Source: Gammaproteobacteria bacterium GWE2_37_16 (GTDB taxonomy: Bacteria > Pseudomonadota > Gammaproteobacteria > UBA9339). Taken from it: a stretch of 7,616 nucleotides of DNA. The DNA is taken from the NCBI GenBank assembly GCA_001801285.1, contig MGXG01000086.1, positions 1-7,616 on the forward strand. The letters run 5' to 3'. Each line of letters begins with the position of its first letter. Within the stretch, counting starts at the first letter, position 1. Shown here piece after piece: positions 6,071 through 7,616 of the stretch. A program made the position numbers and the translations under genes. Under the pieces are notes generated by a model, which was not told the DNA's origin, made no database searches, and saw only the letters and a program-made list of their open reading frames with translations.

Positions 6071-6550
6071 ATGTCCTTATCTAGTCAAAATTGTGTATGT
6101 TGCCAAATAGTTAAAGAATTAACTATTCCTCCAGGAGGAATTATTTATGCTGATGAACATGTTGTTCTTGCGCATAATTTAGACGTTAAAATTCCCGGCT
6201 ATTTGATTTTATTTCCACGACGCCATGTCGAATTTTATCACGATTTTTCTACTCCAGAGTGCGAAAAAATAGCATTACTTATGCGGGATTGTTCTAGAAT
6301 TTTGACTGGTTTAGATGGTGTAGAAAGAATGTATATCGTGAGTCTTGGTGAAGAAACACGTCATGTACATTTTCATTTATTTCCAAGATACGAATGGATG
6401 TTAAAAAAGCCTTATTGGAACCAAAGTAAAATCGATGCTGCCGAACTTTTTAGTCAGATTCGCAAAAAACTACAAGTTAACAGGCAAGATATGGAGGATC
6501 CATCAATTTTAGCAATGGTAGATTATCTAAGGAAATCAGTGTGTGCATGA
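6071..6550 (+). CDS. HIT-family (histidine triad) nucleotide hydrolase or transferase
   Basis: A 159-residue cytoplasmic protein. The triad His-Val-His-Phe-His is at 98-102 in RHVHFHLFPRY; the last residue pairs of this motif form the catalytic site that attacks the alpha-phosphate of nucleotides. PGYLILFPRRHV (42-53) is the other conserved HIT block. C8 and C11 of CVCC form a CxxC pair near the N-terminus, as in HIT proteins that bind zinc with the downstream His. Family members cleave dinucleoside polyphosphates such as Ap4A or nucleoside phosphoramidates; which of these applies cannot be told from sequence. It is not a HinT orthologue, judging by the C-terminal extension (about 115-159). 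It starts 8 bases after spoT, with AAAGGG (6054-6059) inside the end of spoT as ribosome site, so it is almost certainly co-transcribed with spoT. Confidence 0.92.
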   Translation: MSLSSQNCVCCQIVKELTIPPGGIIYADEHVVLAHNLDVKIPGYLILFPRRHVEFYHDFSTPECEKIALLMRDCSRILTGLDGVERMYIVSLGEETRHVHFHLFPRYEWMLKKPYWNQSKIDAAELFSQIRKKLQVNRQDMEDPSILAMVDYLRKSVCA

Positions 6551-6682
6551 TTTTGTGTTTCTTCTTTTTCTTTATTATTGCCATAATCACAATGCCAAAA
6601 GCAATAGCAATAGCCATGTTCAGTTTATTTTTTAGCGCAGTATCAAAGTGTAATTGAATTAGTGATATTGTGGGATAAAAAA

Positions 6683-6705
6683 GAATAAACTATTTATGTT
6701 TATTC
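6683..6705 (+). terminator. Possible terminator at the end of the yicC-HIT cluster
   Basis: GAATAAAC (6683-6690) pairs perfectly with GTTTATTC (6698-6705) around TATTTAT. It is AT-rich and is followed by CTTAAATTATTTTA rather than a clean T-run, so it is a weak candidate, but it is the only stem of this length near the end of the cluster. Confidence 0.3.
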
Positions 6706-6804
6706 CTTAAATTATTTTATACTGTACCAAGTTATTGAAAGGTTTTGGCAAAAAGTAGATGGTTTGTAACTTCTCAAAAAGTTCGGGTATTATAAGCACG
6801 ATTA

Positions 6805-6895
6805 CGTAGCCGCAGGTCTTTAGCCTGCGTCAAAATACATGTTAAATCATATGCGTACATAATAATGAAGACGCAAGCTAAAGCTTGCGGCTACG
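6805..6895. repeat. Pair of inverted REP-like palindromes
   Basis: The left unit (6805-6831) begins CGTAGCCGCAGG and ends CCTGCGTC; the right unit (6870-6895) begins GACGCAAGC and ends GCTTGCGGCTACG. The reverse complement of the right unit matches the left at about 23 of 27 positions. Each unit is itself a hairpin: CGCAGG/CCTGCG (6811-6816 with 6824-6829) and CGCAAGC/GCTTGCG (6872-6878 with 6883-6889). The two units can also pair with each other across a 38-base AT-rich spacer. Changes between the units keep each stem paired, which suggests selection on structure or origin as separate insertions. The units are much richer in GC than their surroundings. This is the form of REP/BIME elements, which are dispersed by REP-associated transposases and can act as terminators or mRNA stabilisers. 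Confidence 0.75.
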
Positions 6896-6950
6896 GACTT
6901 GTGGCTACGCAAATTTTTGTGATTTGCCCATGGTTTTTAAGCACTTACGA

Positions 6951-6980
6951 TGATTTTTCTACAACCGATTGATTTATAAC
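6951..6980 (+). promoter_or_regulatory. Weak candidate promoter of leuS
   Basis: TATAAC (6975-6980) matches 5 of 6 bases of the -10 consensus and would start transcription about 28 bases before leuS. The matching -35 region (TGATTT, 6951-6956) is poor. An alternative is TTGATT (6969-6974) with TACATA (6992-6997) at 17-base spacing. Confidence 0.25.
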
Positions 6981-7013
6981 GCAATTTAATTTACATATCT
7001 TTTTGGGTTTTTT

Positions 7014-7616
7014 ATGCAAGAAAATTACGCAGCGCAGAAAATAGAATTACAAATTCAAGCCGAATGGAATGATGAAAAGAAATTTGCGGCAAAAGAGGAT
7101 AATGCTAAGGGAAAGTTTTATTGTTTGTCGATGTTGCCTTATCCAAGTGGGCAAATTCATATGGGGCATGTGCGTAACTATACGATTGGTGATGTGATTG
7201 CTCGTTATCAACGTATGCTAGGTAAAAATGTTTTACAGCCGATGGGCTGGGATGCGTTTGGTTTGCCAGCTGAAAATGCCGCTTTAGAACGACATTTATC
7301 ACCAGCTGCCTGGACGTATCAGAATATTGCAGAAATGCGTGTGACGTTGCAAAGACTGGGGTTTGCCGTTGATTGGGATCGTGAGCTCGCCACTTGTAAG
7401 CCAGAATATTACCATTGGGAACAGTGGCTATTTTTACGCATGTATGAAAAAGGCTTAGTGTATAAGAAAAAATCCGCTGTGAATTGGGATCCGGTTGATC
7501 AAACCGTTTTAGCCAATGAGCAAGTTGTTGATGGGCGCGGTTGGCGCTCGGGGGCGTTGGTTGAGAGACGCGAAATTGAGCAGTGGTTTTTGAAGATAAC
7601 TGCTTATGCTGATGAA
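7014..7616 (+). CDS. leuS: Leucyl-tRNA synthetase, N-terminal part (3' end outside window)
   Basis: The first 201 codons of a class I enzyme that charges tRNA-Leu with leucine; the full protein is normally about 860 residues. It aligns without gaps to E. coli LeuS: MQENYAAQKIE, then YCLSMLPYPSGQIHMGHVRN with the HIGH motif as HMGH (49-52), IGDVIARYQRMLGKNVLQP, GWDAFGLPAE, and NEQVVDG before REIEQWFLKITAYADE. In the zinc-module region the ligand cysteines seen in E. coli are replaced (D159, G176 and S179), so the metal site is absent here; this zinc-less form is known in other bacteria. The ATG at 7014 fits the E. coli start (MQEQY). The only ribosome-like bases are GGG at 7005-7007. It is separated from the upstream cluster by the REP pair and probably has its own promoter. 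The overlapping minus-strand frame is a shadow. Confidence 0.97.
   Translation, partial: MQENYAAQKIELQIQAEWNDEKKFAAKEDNAKGKFYCLSMLPYPSGQIHMGHVRNYTIGDVIARYQRMLGKNVLQPMGWDAFGLPAENAALERHLSPAAWTYQNIAEMRVTLQRLGFAVDWDRELATCKPEYYHWEQWLFLRMYEKGLVYKKKSAVNWDPVDQTVLANEQVVDGRGWRSGALVERREIEQWFLKITAYADE

Larger units (their letters stand above)
6551..7013. other. 463-base gene-free region between the HIT gene and leuS
   Basis: No convincing coding sequence is present on either strand. From the left it contains a pyrimidine-rich stretch (6551-6580), short AGCAAT repeats (6600-6613), an AT hairpin (6683-6705), a small AACTT/AAGTT hairpin (6768-6783), the paired REP-like palindromes (6805-6895) with a further GGCTACG fragment (6903-6909), and finally the leuS upstream region. 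Confidence 0.7.

Noticed and set aside
6477..6617. Minus-strand 46-codon frame starting MAIAIAFGIVIMAII followed by five Lys, resembling a small membrane peptide
   Set aside because: It overlaps the 3' end of the HIT gene in antisense, has no ribosome site, and its hydrophobic start comes from the AGCAAT repeats. Too weak to call a gene.
6718..6723. TATACT as the -10 of an sRNA promoter in the HIT-leuS gap
   Set aside because: No acceptable -35 at 16-18 bases and no defined transcript product downstream.
7105..7302. Minus-strand open frame inside leuS
   Set aside because: Antisense to the conserved HMGH and GWDAFGLPAE region of leuS; composition is that of a shadow frame.

Overview
The window is an AT-rich bacterial chromosome segment. 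Its proteins are closest to gammaproteobacterial families: the DnaA C-terminus, SpoT and LeuS can be aligned almost without gaps to what I remember of the E. coli proteins, and gmk-rpoZ-spoT is the E. coli gene order. The low GC, the small HU-like protein with a lysine/alanine/proline tail and the REP-like palindromes suggest the Legionellales/Coxiellaceae neighbourhood. That placement is inference and cannot be proved from this window.

Layout. Positions 1-276 hold the 3' end of dnaA (+). A strong two-way terminator separates it from a convergent HU/IHF-like DNA-binding protein gene (376-798, -). Next is a MarC-family six-helix membrane protein gene (1007-1633, -). A divergent intergenic region (1634-1898) carries a plausible marC promoter, an operator-like inverted repeat and a leader hairpin. 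From 1899 a plus-strand cluster runs yicC (endoribonuclease family), gmk (guanylate kinase), rpoZ (RNA polymerase omega), spoT (ppGpp enzyme) and a HIT-family hydrolase, ending at 6550. A good extended -10 promoter lies between gmk and rpoZ, so rpoZ-spoT-HIT can be transcribed separately. A 463-base gene-free stretch (6551-7013) contains a pair of inverted REP-like palindromes. The window ends in the first 201 codons of leuS.

How the genes fit together. The cluster deals with guanine nucleotides and alarmones: Gmk makes GDP, SpoT acts on (p)ppGpp, omega forms part of a ppGpp site on RNA polymerase, HIT proteins cleave nucleotide phosphate bonds, and YicC acts on RNA. The main observation is in SpoT. 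Its hydrolase (HD) site is intact, but the synthetase site has Asn where E. coli SpoT has the essential Asp259, and the RxKD motif has become KFED. I infer a hydrolase-only (or strongly synthetase-impaired) SpoT, which would need a separate synthetase elsewhere in the genome.

I found no CRISPR array, tRNA, rRNA, transposase, prophage or defence genes. Apart from SpoT, the window is mostly ordinary core genome.
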